From Fertoeibacter niger (GTDB lineage: Bacteria > Pseudomonadota > Alphaproteobacteria > Rhodobacterales > Rhodobacteraceae), in contig NZ_WHUT02000007.1 in NCBI RefSeq assembly GCF_009380135.2, forward strand, positions 62,001-126,000: a stretch of 64,000 nucleotides of DNA. Reading direction: 5' to 3'. Position numbers and translations under genes: made by a program. Positions 35,360 to 43,005 of this stretch are shown piece after piece. Position 1 is the first letter of the stretch. The number at the start of each line of letters is the position of its first letter. The notes beneath the pieces were generated by a model. It searched no databases and was not told the origin of the DNA. It worked only from the letters and a program-made list of their open reading frames with translations.

Positions 35360-36514
35360 ATGAAAATGACAACAAAATCAACACGCAAACTGGGCATCGG
35401 CGTTATCGGATGCGGCAATATCGCAATGACCTATCTGCGCAATGCCGCGCTGTTTCCGGGCGTGCGCCTGGTGGCCTGCGCCGATCTGAACGCGGAACTT
35501 GCGGCACAGCGGGCGGCGGAATACGGGCTGCGGGCCGTGCCGGTCGATACGCTGCTGGCCGACCCAGAGGTGGATCTGGTGCTGAACCTCACGATTCCCG
35601 CTGCGCATTTCGACGTCTCGCACAGCGCGCTGACCGCCGGAAAGCATGTGTTCACTGAAAAGCCGCTGGCCGTGACCGCCGATCTGGGGCGCAGGCTGGT
35701 GGAGGAGGCCGAGGCGCGCGGCCTGCTGATCGGTTCGGCGCCCGATACGTTTCTGGGCGCGGCGGGGCGGAAGGCGCGGCGGCTGGTGGATGGCGGGGCG
35801 ATCGGCCGGGTTGTGACCGGCACCGCCTTCATGATGGGGCGCGGGATGGAACACTGGCACCCCAACCCGCAGTTCTATTACCAGCCGGGCGGCGGGCCGG
35901 TGCTGGATATGGGGCCCTATTACCTGACGATGCTGGTCAACCTGCTGGGGCCGGTGGCGCGGGTTCAGGCGGTGGCGACATCCGGGCAGACCGAACGCCT
36001 GATCACGGCGGAGGGGCCGTTCAAGGGCACCCGCTTTGCCGTGGGCACGCCGACCAACGTGATGTCGCTGCTGCAATTCGCGGGCGGGGCCACGGTGACA
36101 TTCGGCGCGTCGTGGGATGTGTATCGCCATTCCATCCCGCCGATCGAATTGCATGGCACCATGGGCTCGCTGCGCCTGCCCGACCCCGACACATTCGGCG
36201 GCACCGTCAGCCTGTCAGACCATGGCGCGCATTGGCAGGATTTTGCCAGCGAGCCGCAGCTTTATGGCGCGCTGAATTTTCCCTTCGCGGCACCAGACCG
36301 CGCGAATTACCGCATGCTGGGCGTGGCCGATCTGGCGGCGGCACTGGCCACGGGCCGCGCGCCCCGGGCCTCGGGGCGGCTGGCCCTGCATGTGCTGGAG
36401 GTGATGGAGGCGGTGCTGCGTGCAGGCGAAACCGGCAGCGCCCAGACCATCGGCGGCGACACCGCGCAGCCGCAGCCGCTGGGCGATGACGAAGCGCAGG
36501 CGCTGCTGGAATGA
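35360..36514 (+). CDS. Second Gfo/Idh/MocA-family sugar dehydrogenase
   Basis: A 384-residue oxidoreductase with GIGVIGCGNIAMTYLRNAALFPGVRLVACAD as NAD(P) domain start and the family EKPLA motif after AGKHVFT. GGGPVLDMGPYYLTML carries the region where the catalytic acid/base residues lie. The sequence is closer to the glucose-fructose-oxidoreductase-like group annotated in glycoside-degrading loci than to the dehydrogenase in the operon on the other strand. Its stop overlaps the hydrolase gene by 4 bases (ATGA). Confidence 0.9.
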   Translation: MKMTTKSTRKLGIGVIGCGNIAMTYLRNAALFPGVRLVACADLNAELAAQRAAEYGLRAVPVDTLLADPEVDLVLNLTIPAAHFDVSHSALTAGKHVFTEKPLAVTADLGRRLVEEAEARGLLIGSAPDTFLGAAGRKARRLVDGGAIGRVVTGTAFMMGRGMEHWHPNPQFYYQPGGGPVLDMGPYYLTMLVNLLGPVARVQAVATSGQTERLITAEGPFKGTRFAVGTPTNVMSLLQFAGGATVTFGASWDVYRHSIPPIELHGTMGSLRLPDPDTFGGTVSLSDHGAHWQDFASEPQLYGALNFPFAAPDRANYRMLGVADLAAALATGRAPRASGRLALHVLEVMEAVLRAGETGSAQTIGGDTAQPQPLGDDEAQALLE

Positions 36515-37434
36515 CCGGGCTCGACCCCTCGGCCCGGGACTTGCTGGCAAGCGCCGCCCCGGGCCGCCCGTTTGAGGATGGCACGGTGGCCGAGGCGCGC
36601 GCCGCCTATGCCGCGTCATGGCAGGCGGCGCTGGGGCCGCTGGCCCCGGTGGCGGAAAGCCGCACTCTTTGGCATGACGGCCTGCGCCTGCGGCTGTGGC
36701 GCGGCGTCACGGCACCCGCCACCGGGGCCCGCGCGCTGCTGTATCTGCACGGCGGCGGCTGGGTGATCGGCAGCCCCGAAAGCCACGAGGATATCTGCCG
36801 CACTCTGGCCCACAGCGCGGGCGCGGTGGTAATCAGCCCGGACTATCGCCTTGCCCCCGAACACCACTTTCCATCTGCATTGGAGGATGGGGCCGCCGCA
36901 TTGCGCTGGATGGCGGATCAGGCGGGTAGGCTTGGCATTGACCCCGCCCGGCTGGCCGTGGGCGGCGACAGCGCGGGTGGCAATCTGGCGGCGGTTTTGG
37001 CGCTGATGGCGCGCGACGGGGCATTGCCGCCACTGGCAGCACAACTGCTGTTCTACCCCAACACCGATGCGGGGCAGACCCATGCCAGCTATCGGCGCTT
37101 TGCCAGCGGCCATGGGCTGACCGCCCGCACGATGCGCTGGTTCCGCGATCTGTATCTGACCGATCCGTCACAGGCCGACGACTGGCGCGTGTCGCCCTTG
37201 CGCGCGCCCAGCCTTCAGGGCGTGGCCCCGGCCTTTGTCGCGCTGGCGGGACATGACATTTTGCACGACGAGGGGGCCGCCTATGCCTCCCGGTTGCGGG
37301 GCGAGTCCCGTGCAGAGGTGCAGACATGGCCCGGACAGTTGCACGGCTTTGTGTCACAGGGCGCGCGCATCCCCGAGGCGGCAGAGGCGCTTGCAGCGGC
37401 AGCGGCGGCATGGCTGACGTTGGATCAAGCCTGA
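36511..37434 (+). CDS. Alpha/beta hydrolase, hormone-sensitive-lipase type (carboxylesterase)
   Basis: A 307-residue hydrolase. HGGGWVIG (80-87) is the HSL oxyanion motif, GGDSAGGNLA holds the nucleophile Ser154, and the acid and base lie near GHDILHDEG and GQLHGFV. It has no signal peptide. Coupled to a Gfo/Idh dehydrogenase gene, it could remove acyl groups from a decorated sugar (for instance acetyl esters) before or after oxidation; this is inference. Confidence 0.9.
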   Translation: MTGLDPSARDLLASAAPGRPFEDGTVAEARAAYAASWQAALGPLAPVAESRTLWHDGLRLRLWRGVTAPATGARALLYLHGGGWVIGSPESHEDICRTLAHSAGAVVISPDYRLAPEHHFPSALEDGAAALRWMADQAGRLGIDPARLAVGGDSAGGNLAAVLALMARDGALPPLAAQLLFYPNTDAGQTHASYRRFASGHGLTARTMRWFRDLYLTDPSQADDWRVSPLRAPSLQGVAPAFVALAGHDILHDEGAAYASRLRGESRAEVQTWPGQLHGFVSQGARIPEAAEALAAAAAAWLTLDQA

Positions 37435-37437
37435 GGG

Positions 37438-38475
37438 TCAGGCCGAATCCCGCATCACCAGTGTCGCATCCAGGATCACGCTTTCCGCCGCACTTTCGCG
37501 GCCTTCGTCGGCATCGTCCATCCGCGCCAGCAGCATTTCCACGCTGCGGCCCGCCATCGCGCTGACATCCTGCGCCATGGTTGTCAGCGGCGGGCAGGTA
37601 TATCGGCTGAGCGGGTGGTCGTCATGCCCGGCGATGCGCAGATCGCTGTCGCGCCGCCGCCCCACCTTGCGCCCCGCGGCAAAGGCCGCCGCCATCGCGC
37701 CAAAGGCCATGCGGTCATTGGCACACAGCACCGTCTGCCCCGGCAGGCTGCCGCGCGCCAGCATCGCCTGCATCTGTTCATACCCCGCACGCTCGAAGTC
37801 CCAGCAATAGCGGGCCGGGCAGGCGATCACCTCGGGCGCATGGCCCTGCACCTGCATGGCCGAAATGTAACTGTTCAACCGCTCGGGCGAGTTGTTGTTC
37901 ACATGCGGAATGTCAAAGAACAGCGGCGGTTCGCCCGACCGGCACAGATATTCGACAATCACCGACATGCTCTGCCCGTTGTTGTTGCCGACAAACGGCA
38001 TGCCGGGGCCGATATGGCTGTCGAAACACACCACGGGTATCGCCTCGGTCAGCCGGTCGAAGGTGCCGCGCTCGCTGTCATGGCCCAGGGGCGCCACAAC
38101 CGCCCCCGCCACCTTCAGCGCCAGCAGCGTGCGCACGGCCTCTGCCTCCAGATCGGCGCGGCTGTGCGTGGCGATGAGGATCGGCCAATAGCCATCGTCG
38201 CGCAGGCGCAGCTCGATCCGGCCCACCACCTCGGCATAGAACGGGTCCGACATCGAGGGCACGATGATGCCGATATGCCGGGTGCGCTTTCGGTTCAGGT
38301 TCCGCGCGAACAGGTTCGGCTGGTAATCCGACGCCGCCAGCGCCAGTTCGATCCGTTCGCGGGTCGAGGCTTTCACGCTGCCCGGATCATCGAAGTATTT
38401 TGACAGCGTGGGCCGCGACACGCCGCAGGCGCGCGCGAAATCATCCATGGTCTTGTGGCTGGCCTGTCTGGTCAT
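37438..38475 (-). CDS. LacI-family transcriptional regulator
   Basis: A 345-residue regulator. The N-terminal helix-turn-helix reads TMDDFARACGVSRPTLSKYFDDPGSV with hinge YQPNLFARNLNRKRTRHIGI, followed by a periplasmic-binding-protein-like effector domain. The start giving MTRQASHKTMDD is favoured since it fits the usual length before the DNA-binding helix, although no strong ribosome-binding site is visible. It is convergent with the hydrolase and divergent from the kinase-GatZ fusion gene. It probably controls the fusion gene and the sugar operon (inference). Confidence 0.9.
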   Translation of the reverse strand: MTRQASHKTMDDFARACGVSRPTLSKYFDDPGSVKASTRERIELALAASDYQPNLFARNLNRKRTRHIGIIVPSMSDPFYAEVVGRIELRLRDDGYWPILIATHSRADLEAEAVRTLLALKVAGAVVAPLGHDSERGTFDRLTEAIPVVCFDSHIGPGMPFVGNNNGQSMSVIVEYLCRSGEPPLFFDIPHVNNNSPERLNSYISAMQVQGHAPEVIACPARYCWDFERAGYEQMQAMLARGSLPGQTVLCANDRMAFGAMAAAFAAGRKVGRRRDSDLRIAGHDDHPLSRYTCPPLTTMAQDVSAMAGRSVEMLLARMDDADEGRESAAESVILDATLVMRDSA

Positions 38476-38649
38476 CCCGTATCTGCTTTCCGCGCTTATC
38501 CCGCTGCCCCGCAGTAGCACAGCCGCAGTTGCCCGAAGCAACTGGTTTTTGCTTACGCTGTCAGTATTTTTCTATACGCATGTAAATTTATTGTTTGACG
38601 CATTAAATTTTGCGCCCTAGCTGTTGCGCTGGGATACAGGGAGGCGGGC
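38476..38649. promoter_or_regulatory. Divergent promoter region of LacI gene and kinase-GatZ fusion gene
   Basis: The gap is markedly A/T-rich around 38575-38615. TTGACG (38595-38600) is a fair -35 box for the fusion gene and AGGGAGGCGGGC precedes its ATG. No perfect LacI-type palindrome was found. Confidence 0.45.
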
Positions 38650-40857
38650 ATGAAAACGCTGGTCAGCGCAGGCGAGATCGTGGTGGAGGTGATGGCCAGG
38701 CACCGCGGCCAAAGCCTGCTAGCTGCCGGCCCGCTGACCGGGCCTTACCCGTCAGGGGCGCCCGCCATCTTTCTGGCGCAGGCGGCGGCGTTGGGCCAAC
38801 CCTGCGGCATGATCGGCGCGGTGGGCGATGATGCTTTCGGTGCGCTGAACCTTGACCGGCTGCGCGGGTTGGGGGTGGATGTGTCGGCGGTGGCCTGCTT
38901 GCCGGGCCGGGCCACCGGCAGCGCCTTTGTCAGCTACCGCGCCGATGGCAGCCGGCAATTCGTGTTCAACATCCGCCACAGTGCTGCGGCAGAACTGGTG
39001 CAGGGGCCAGAGGCGCGGGCGCTGCTGGGCCGGGCGGACCATCTGCATGTGATGGGGTCATCGCTGTTTTCCGATGCGGCTGTGGCCATGGCGATGGCGG
39101 GCATTGCGGCGGTGAAGGGCCGGGGCGGCACGGTATCGTTCGACCCCAACATCCGGCCCGAGATGATGACAGAGCCGATGCGCGTCGCCTTGGCCGATGT
39201 GCTGGCCGCGACGGATCTGTTCCTGCCCAGCGGTGACGAGATTTTCCTGTTCGCCCCGCCGGGCATGACCGATGCCGATGCGGCCGCCGCAGACCTGCTG
39301 GCGCGAGGCATCAGGGCCGTGGTGCTGAAATGCGGCATACAAGGCGCGGTCTATTTCGACGCGACGCAGCGCATTGCGCAGCCGGCGTTTGCCGTGGCCG
39401 AGGTGGACCCGACCGGCGCGGGCGATTGCTTTGGCGGGGCTTTCGTCGCGCTGTGGCTGCGCGGCGCGGCACCTGCACAGGCCTTGCAGGTGGCGGCGGC
39501 CTGCGGCGCGCTGGCCGTCACCCGCCAAGGGCCGATGGAGGGTATCTGCACCCTGCCGCATGCAGAGGCGTTTCTGGCAACGCAGCATGGTGACGGGGCT
39601 GCGGCGTGGCTGGCTGCCTTTCCCGCGCTGCGGCAGGCGGGGGCGCGGCCCGGCATTGCATCTGTCTGCTCGGCGCATCCCCGGGTGATCGCGGCGGCGC
39701 TGCGGCACGGGCGCGACCGCGACGGCCCGGTGCTGATCGAGGCGACCTGCAATCAGGTGAACCATCAGGGCGGCTATACCGGGCAGACACCGGCCATGTT
39801 CCGCGACGGCGTGCTGGCGCTGGCGCGGCAGGCGGGCTTTCCGGCAGACCGGCTGATATTGGGCGGCGACCATCTGGGGCCAAACCCCTGGCGGCACCTG
39901 CCCGCGGCACAGGCCATGGCCGAGGCGGCGCGGATGATGGCGGATTATGCGCAGGCGGGTTTTGCCAAGCTGCATCTGGATACCAGCATGGCCTGCGCCG
40001 ATGACCCCCTGCCCCTGCCGCTGGACCTGATTGCCACCCGCGCTGCCGAACTGGCGCAGGTGGCCGAGGCCAACGCCAACCCCGCCCGCCTGCCGGTCTA
40101 TGTCATCGGGTCCGAAGTGCCGGTGCCGGGTGGCGCGGCCGAACCGCTGCACGCGCTGGCCGTCACCACACCCGCCAGTGCCGCCGCCACCCTGGCCGCG
40201 CACCGGCGGGCCTTTGCCGCGCGCGGGCTGGACGCGGCGTTTCGCCGTGTGATCGGCATCGTGGTGCAGCCGGGCGTGGAATTCGGCAGCACCGATGTGG
40301 CGGTCTATGCCCCCGATGCGGCGCGCGCATTGGTGCAGACCCCCCTGCCCGGCGTGGTGTTCGAGGCGCATTCGACCGACTACCAGCCAACCGACGCTTT
40401 GCGGGCGCTGGTTTCCGATGGATTTGCCATTCTCAAGGTCGGGCCGTGGCTGACCTTCGCCCTGCGGGAAACGCTGTATGGTCTGGCGGCGATTGCCGCA
40501 GACATGCTGCCCGATCCGCCCGAACCGCTGCCGCAGGTGATGGAGCGTCTGATGCTGGCCGATCCGGCGCATTGGGCGGCCTATTACCCCGGCGATGCGG
40601 TGGACCAGCGGCTGCAACGCCATGCGTCCTACAGCGACCGCATCCGCTATTACTGGCCGCAGCCGGAGGCCGAAGGCGCGGTGTCAGCCCTGCTGGCCGC
40701 CCTTGGCCCGCGCCCCATTCCGCGCCCGCTGATCAGCCGCCATCTGGGCCTGCTGGATGGCTTCGCAGCCATGCACCCCGCCTGCACCGCCGACATGCTG
40801 CTGGAGGCGGGCATCGCCCGGGTGCTGGGGATTTATGCTGCGGCAACAGCGCCGTAA
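38650..40857 (+). CDS. Fusion of PfkB-family sugar kinase and GatZ/KbaZ-type protein (tagatose kinase + tagatose-6-phosphate 4-epimerase-like)
   Basis: A single 735-residue reading frame with two complete domains. Residues 1 to about 312 are a PfkB kinase: TVSFDPNIRPE, then VDPTGAGDCFGGAF with catalytic Asp259. Residues about 318-735 match GatZ/KbaZ, once called the non-catalytic tagatose-bisphosphate aldolase subunit: SVCSAHPRVIAAAL, VLIEATCNQVNHQGGYTG, ILGGDHLGPNPW (401-414), VQPGVEFGSTDV and the C-terminal RIRYYWP. In Agrobacterium a stand-alone GatZ homologue is known to act as D-tagatose 6-phosphate 4-epimerase beside a tagatose kinase. Here both activities would be on one chain, turning D-tagatose into fructose 6-phosphate (inference). 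No GatY/KbaY aldolase lies nearby. Confidence 0.88.
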   Translation: MKTLVSAGEIVVEVMARHRGQSLLAAGPLTGPYPSGAPAIFLAQAAALGQPCGMIGAVGDDAFGALNLDRLRGLGVDVSAVACLPGRATGSAFVSYRADGSRQFVFNIRHSAAAELVQGPEARALLGRADHLHVMGSSLFSDAAVAMAMAGIAAVKGRGGTVSFDPNIRPEMMTEPMRVALADVLAATDLFLPSGDEIFLFAPPGMTDADAAAADLLARGIRAVVLKCGIQGAVYFDATQRIAQPAFAVAEVDPTGAGDCFGGAFVALWLRGAAPAQALQVAAACGALAVTRQGPMEGICTLPHAEAFLATQHGDGAAAWLAAFPALRQAGARPGIASVCSAHPRVIAAALRHGRDRDGPVLIEATCNQVNHQGGYTGQTPAMFRDGVLALARQAGFPADRLILGGDHLGPNPWRHLPAAQAMAEAARMMADYAQAGFAKLHLDTSMACADDPLPLPLDLIATRAAELAQVAEANANPARLPVYVIGSEVPVPGGAAEPLHALAVTTPASAAATLAAHRRAFAARGLDAAFRRVIGIVVQPGVEFGSTDVAVYAPDAARALVQTPLPGVVFEAHSTDYQPTDALRALVSDGFAILKVGPWLTFALRETLYGLAAIAADMLPDPPEPLPQVMERLMLADPAHWAAYYPGDAVDQRLQRHASYSDRIRYYWPQPEAEGAVSALLAALGPRPIPRPLISRHLGLLDGFAAMHPACTADMLLEAGIARVLGIYAAATAP

Positions 40858-40865
40858 CCGCGCCG

Positions 40866-41561
40866 TCAGTTGATCCGCCCGCTGTCGGGTGCCGTGCCGT
40901 GCTGGATGCGCCGCTCCAGCGCGGCGCGGTCCAGCACCTCGATCGCCCCCTTGCGCAGGGCGATGATGTTGTCATCACGCAGCACACCAAGCGTGCGGTT
41001 GATCGTCTGGCGCGAACAGCCCACCACATTGGCAAGATAGGCCTGGCTCTGGGTGATCAGGGGTTTTTTCTTGCTGGACAACTGGCTGAGGTAGCTACAG
41101 ATTTTCTGGTCAACCGTGTAGAACTGATCCACCGATTTCAGCTTGTTGTCGCGCACCAGCCGGTCATAGAAGATGCCCGCCAGATTGCGCACGAACACGG
41201 GTGATTTCAGCTGTTCAAAGATCAGCGGCGTGGCGCAGAACAGCAGCGCGGTGTTGGGCAGGGCGGTGCAGGTGGCGGCGCAGGGCTTGTCGGCAATCGC
41301 CTCGACCTCGCCCACCACTTCGCAGGGGCCGGCCAGATGGATGATGGTCTTGTGCCCGTCCTGGCTGTGATAGGCCAGCTCGATCGTGCCATGTGCCACC
41401 AGCAGCAGCCCCGACGTGGTTTCACCCTGCACCAGCACGGGCGTCGCCGCTTCATAGAACCGCAGCGCGCATTGGTCGATAAAACCAACCTTCTGGTCAT
41501 CAGGCAGATCGTTCAACAGGCTGCATTTCAGCAGATGCGGGTAGCGGAGGCTGTTTTTCAC
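40866..41561 (-). CDS. Crp/Fnr-family transcriptional regulator
   Basis: A 231-residue regulator: a cyclic-nucleotide-binding-like beta barrel (VLVQGETTSGLLLVAHGTIELAY, HLAGPCEVVGEVEAI) and a C-terminal winged helix with ITQSQAYLANVVGCSRQTINRTLGVLR. The N-terminal cysteine cluster of true Fnr is missing, so oxygen sensing by an iron-sulfur cluster is unlikely. I choose the GTG start that overlaps the cytochrome gene stop by 4 bases (GTGA), with GGGGGA upstream; an ATG 33 bases earlier is the alternative. It is the fourth gene of the molybdenum-hydroxylase operon and may autoregulate it (inference). Confidence 0.87.
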   Translation of the reverse strand: MKNSLRYPHLLKCSLLNDLPDDQKVGFIDQCALRFYEAATPVLVQGETTSGLLLVAHGTIELAYHSQDGHKTIIHLAGPCEVVGEVEAIADKPCAATCTALPNTALLFCATPLIFEQLKSPVFVRNLAGIFYDRLVRDNKLKSVDQFYTVDQKICSYLSQLSSKKKPLITQSQAYLANVVGCSRQTINRTLGVLRDDNIIALRKGAIEVLDRAALERRIQHGTAPDSGRIN

Positions 41562-42496
41562 TCGGCGTCCCCCGGTATCGGCTCCATCTGGCACATGGCC
41601 TGGCCGGGATCATCGCAGCAGGCGCGCAGCTGATCAACCGACTGCGCGTAGATTTGATTCCACGCAGCCTCGGTCTGGCCAAAGCCGGGCGGCATGGCAT
41701 GCGACAGCGGGTAAGTGGACGCCAGCGCATTGGCCCCCGGCGGAATGTCGCGGCCCGTCATCCACAGCGTAAGGCTGTTGCAGGTCTGGTCAATGCCGAC
41801 GCGGTGGCAGCCCACGCAGGTGTTGTCACGCGGCGCGATGGATTGCGTGGGCCAGTCACCGAAACCGAACTCGGGGGCCACATGGGCATAGGGGCCGAAC
41901 GGGTTCACCGGCACATGCGCCCAGACCTGCCCCACAAAGGCCGAGAACATGAACGGGTCATTGTCATGGCAATTGCCGCAGCCATCCTGCACCACCGCCT
42001 CGGGCGTCTGCCAGAAACTGTCGTCTGTGGCCTCGGTGGGCGAGGGCACGGCGGCCCCGTTCACCGGCGCATCCGTGCCTTTGGCCTGAAACCAGCAGGT
42101 CGCCCCGGTGGCCGGGTTGTGGGCGATCACGTCGATCTCGTCAAAATCCATGCTGTCGGCGCTGCGGATCATCTTCTGGCGGCACATGACAGACACCTGA
42201 TGTGTGTCGGTGCTCAGCGACAGGATGCGCGAGTAAGGCACGCATTGGCCGTCAGAGGTTGACCCGTTGTTCAAGAGCGCCGGGCGGTCGCATGTCATGC
42301 CGGGTGTGTAGGTGGCAGGCGTCTGGCCATCCACCGTCACCGGCACCGGCACGCCATCGGCGCAGGAAAACGCGGGCAGCGGCCCCACGGCGGCCTGACA
42401 GGCGGCGGCATATTCGGCGTTGCTGGTCTGGGCCTGCGCCCCGCCCGCCATCAACATCAGCGCCAGTGTCAAGTGGATCAGTGCGGGGCGGATCAT
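41558..42496 (-). CDS. Exported diheme cytochrome c-like protein
   Basis: A 312-residue periplasmic protein with a Sec signal (MIRPALIHLTLALMLMAGGA, cleavage near AQAQ). Two heme-binding motifs, CGNCH (Cys173-His177) and CVGCH (Cys227-His231), and several further Cys residues are seen. The rest of the protein does not match a cytochrome family I know well. Placed between the 2Fe-2S subunit and a regulator with 4-base overlaps, it is the likely electron acceptor passing electrons from the hydroxylase to the respiratory chain. Confidence 0.82.
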   Translation of the reverse strand: MIRPALIHLTLALMLMAGGAQAQTSNAEYAAACQAAVGPLPAFSCADGVPVPVTVDGQTPATYTPGMTCDRPALLNNGSTSDGQCVPYSRILSLSTDTHQVSVMCRQKMIRSADSMDFDEIDVIAHNPATGATCWFQAKGTDAPVNGAAVPSPTEATDDSFWQTPEAVVQDGCGNCHDNDPFMFSAFVGQVWAHVPVNPFGPYAHVAPEFGFGDWPTQSIAPRDNTCVGCHRVGIDQTCNSLTLWMTGRDIPPGANALASTYPLSHAMPPGFGQTEAAWNQIYAQSVDQLRACCDDPGQAMCQMEPIPGDAE

Positions 42497-43005
42497 GGCC
42501 CTACCCCCGCCATCACCGCCACCGCCGTGCGGCGCAGCGCCTGATAATAGCGCACATAGCCGGTGCAACGGCAGATATGCGCGCCAATCGCGTCACTGAT
42601 CGCGGCATCCAGTTGATCCGGGGCCACCGGCCGCACCGCCAGCCCGTCGAGGAATATCTTCGACGCCATCACGAAACCCGGCGTGCAATAGCCGCATTGA
42701 AAGGCGAAATCCTGCAGGAACGCCTCTTGCACCGGGTGCAGGTCCGGCCCCTGCGACACGCCTTCCACCGTGGTAATGGCACAGCCATCAAGGCTGGCCA
42801 GCGCGGTGGAACAGGCGATGACCGGCGAGGCGGCAAGGCTGGGCGGCTTTGTCACCGCCACGGTGCAGGCCCGGCACACGCCGATACCGCAGCAGAATTT
42901 TGTGCCGGTCAGGTTCATCTGGTCATGCAGGTAATCCACCAGCTTGTCATCGCCCTGCGCATCATCCACCTGCTGCGCCATGCCGTTGACAGTAAAGGAA
43001 ATCAT
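42493..43005 (-). CDS. 2Fe-2S subunit of a molybdenum hydroxylase
   Basis: A 170-residue protein with both clusters of the xanthine oxidase family small subunit. The plant-ferredoxin-like site is GTKFCCGIGVCRACTV (Cys39, 44, 47 and a later Cys65), and the helical-domain site is CGYCTPGF with ICRCTGY. The first cluster has an extra Cys38 where Gly is normal. There is no signal peptide, so it is probably exported by Tat bound to the large subunit. It overlaps the genes on both sides by 4 bases. Confidence 0.92.
   Translation of the reverse strand: MISFTVNGMAQQVDDAQGDDKLVDYLHDQMNLTGTKFCCGIGVCRACTVAVTKPPSLAASPVIACSTALASLDGCAITTVEGVSQGPDLHPVQEAFLQDFAFQCGYCTPGFVMASKIFLDGLAVRPVAPDQLDAAISDAIGAHICRCTGYVRYYQALRRTAVAVMAGVGP

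Noticed and set aside
38476-38541. TTG-started N-terminal extension of the LacI regulator
   Set aside because: The added residues do not look like family sequence and the DNA-binding helix would be placed too far from the N-terminus.
35251-38611. Shared TTGACGC plus A/T-rich block in the two intergenic regions around the LacI gene
   Set aside because: The distance between the two parts differs by three bases and neither is palindromic; it may simply be similar promoter sequence.
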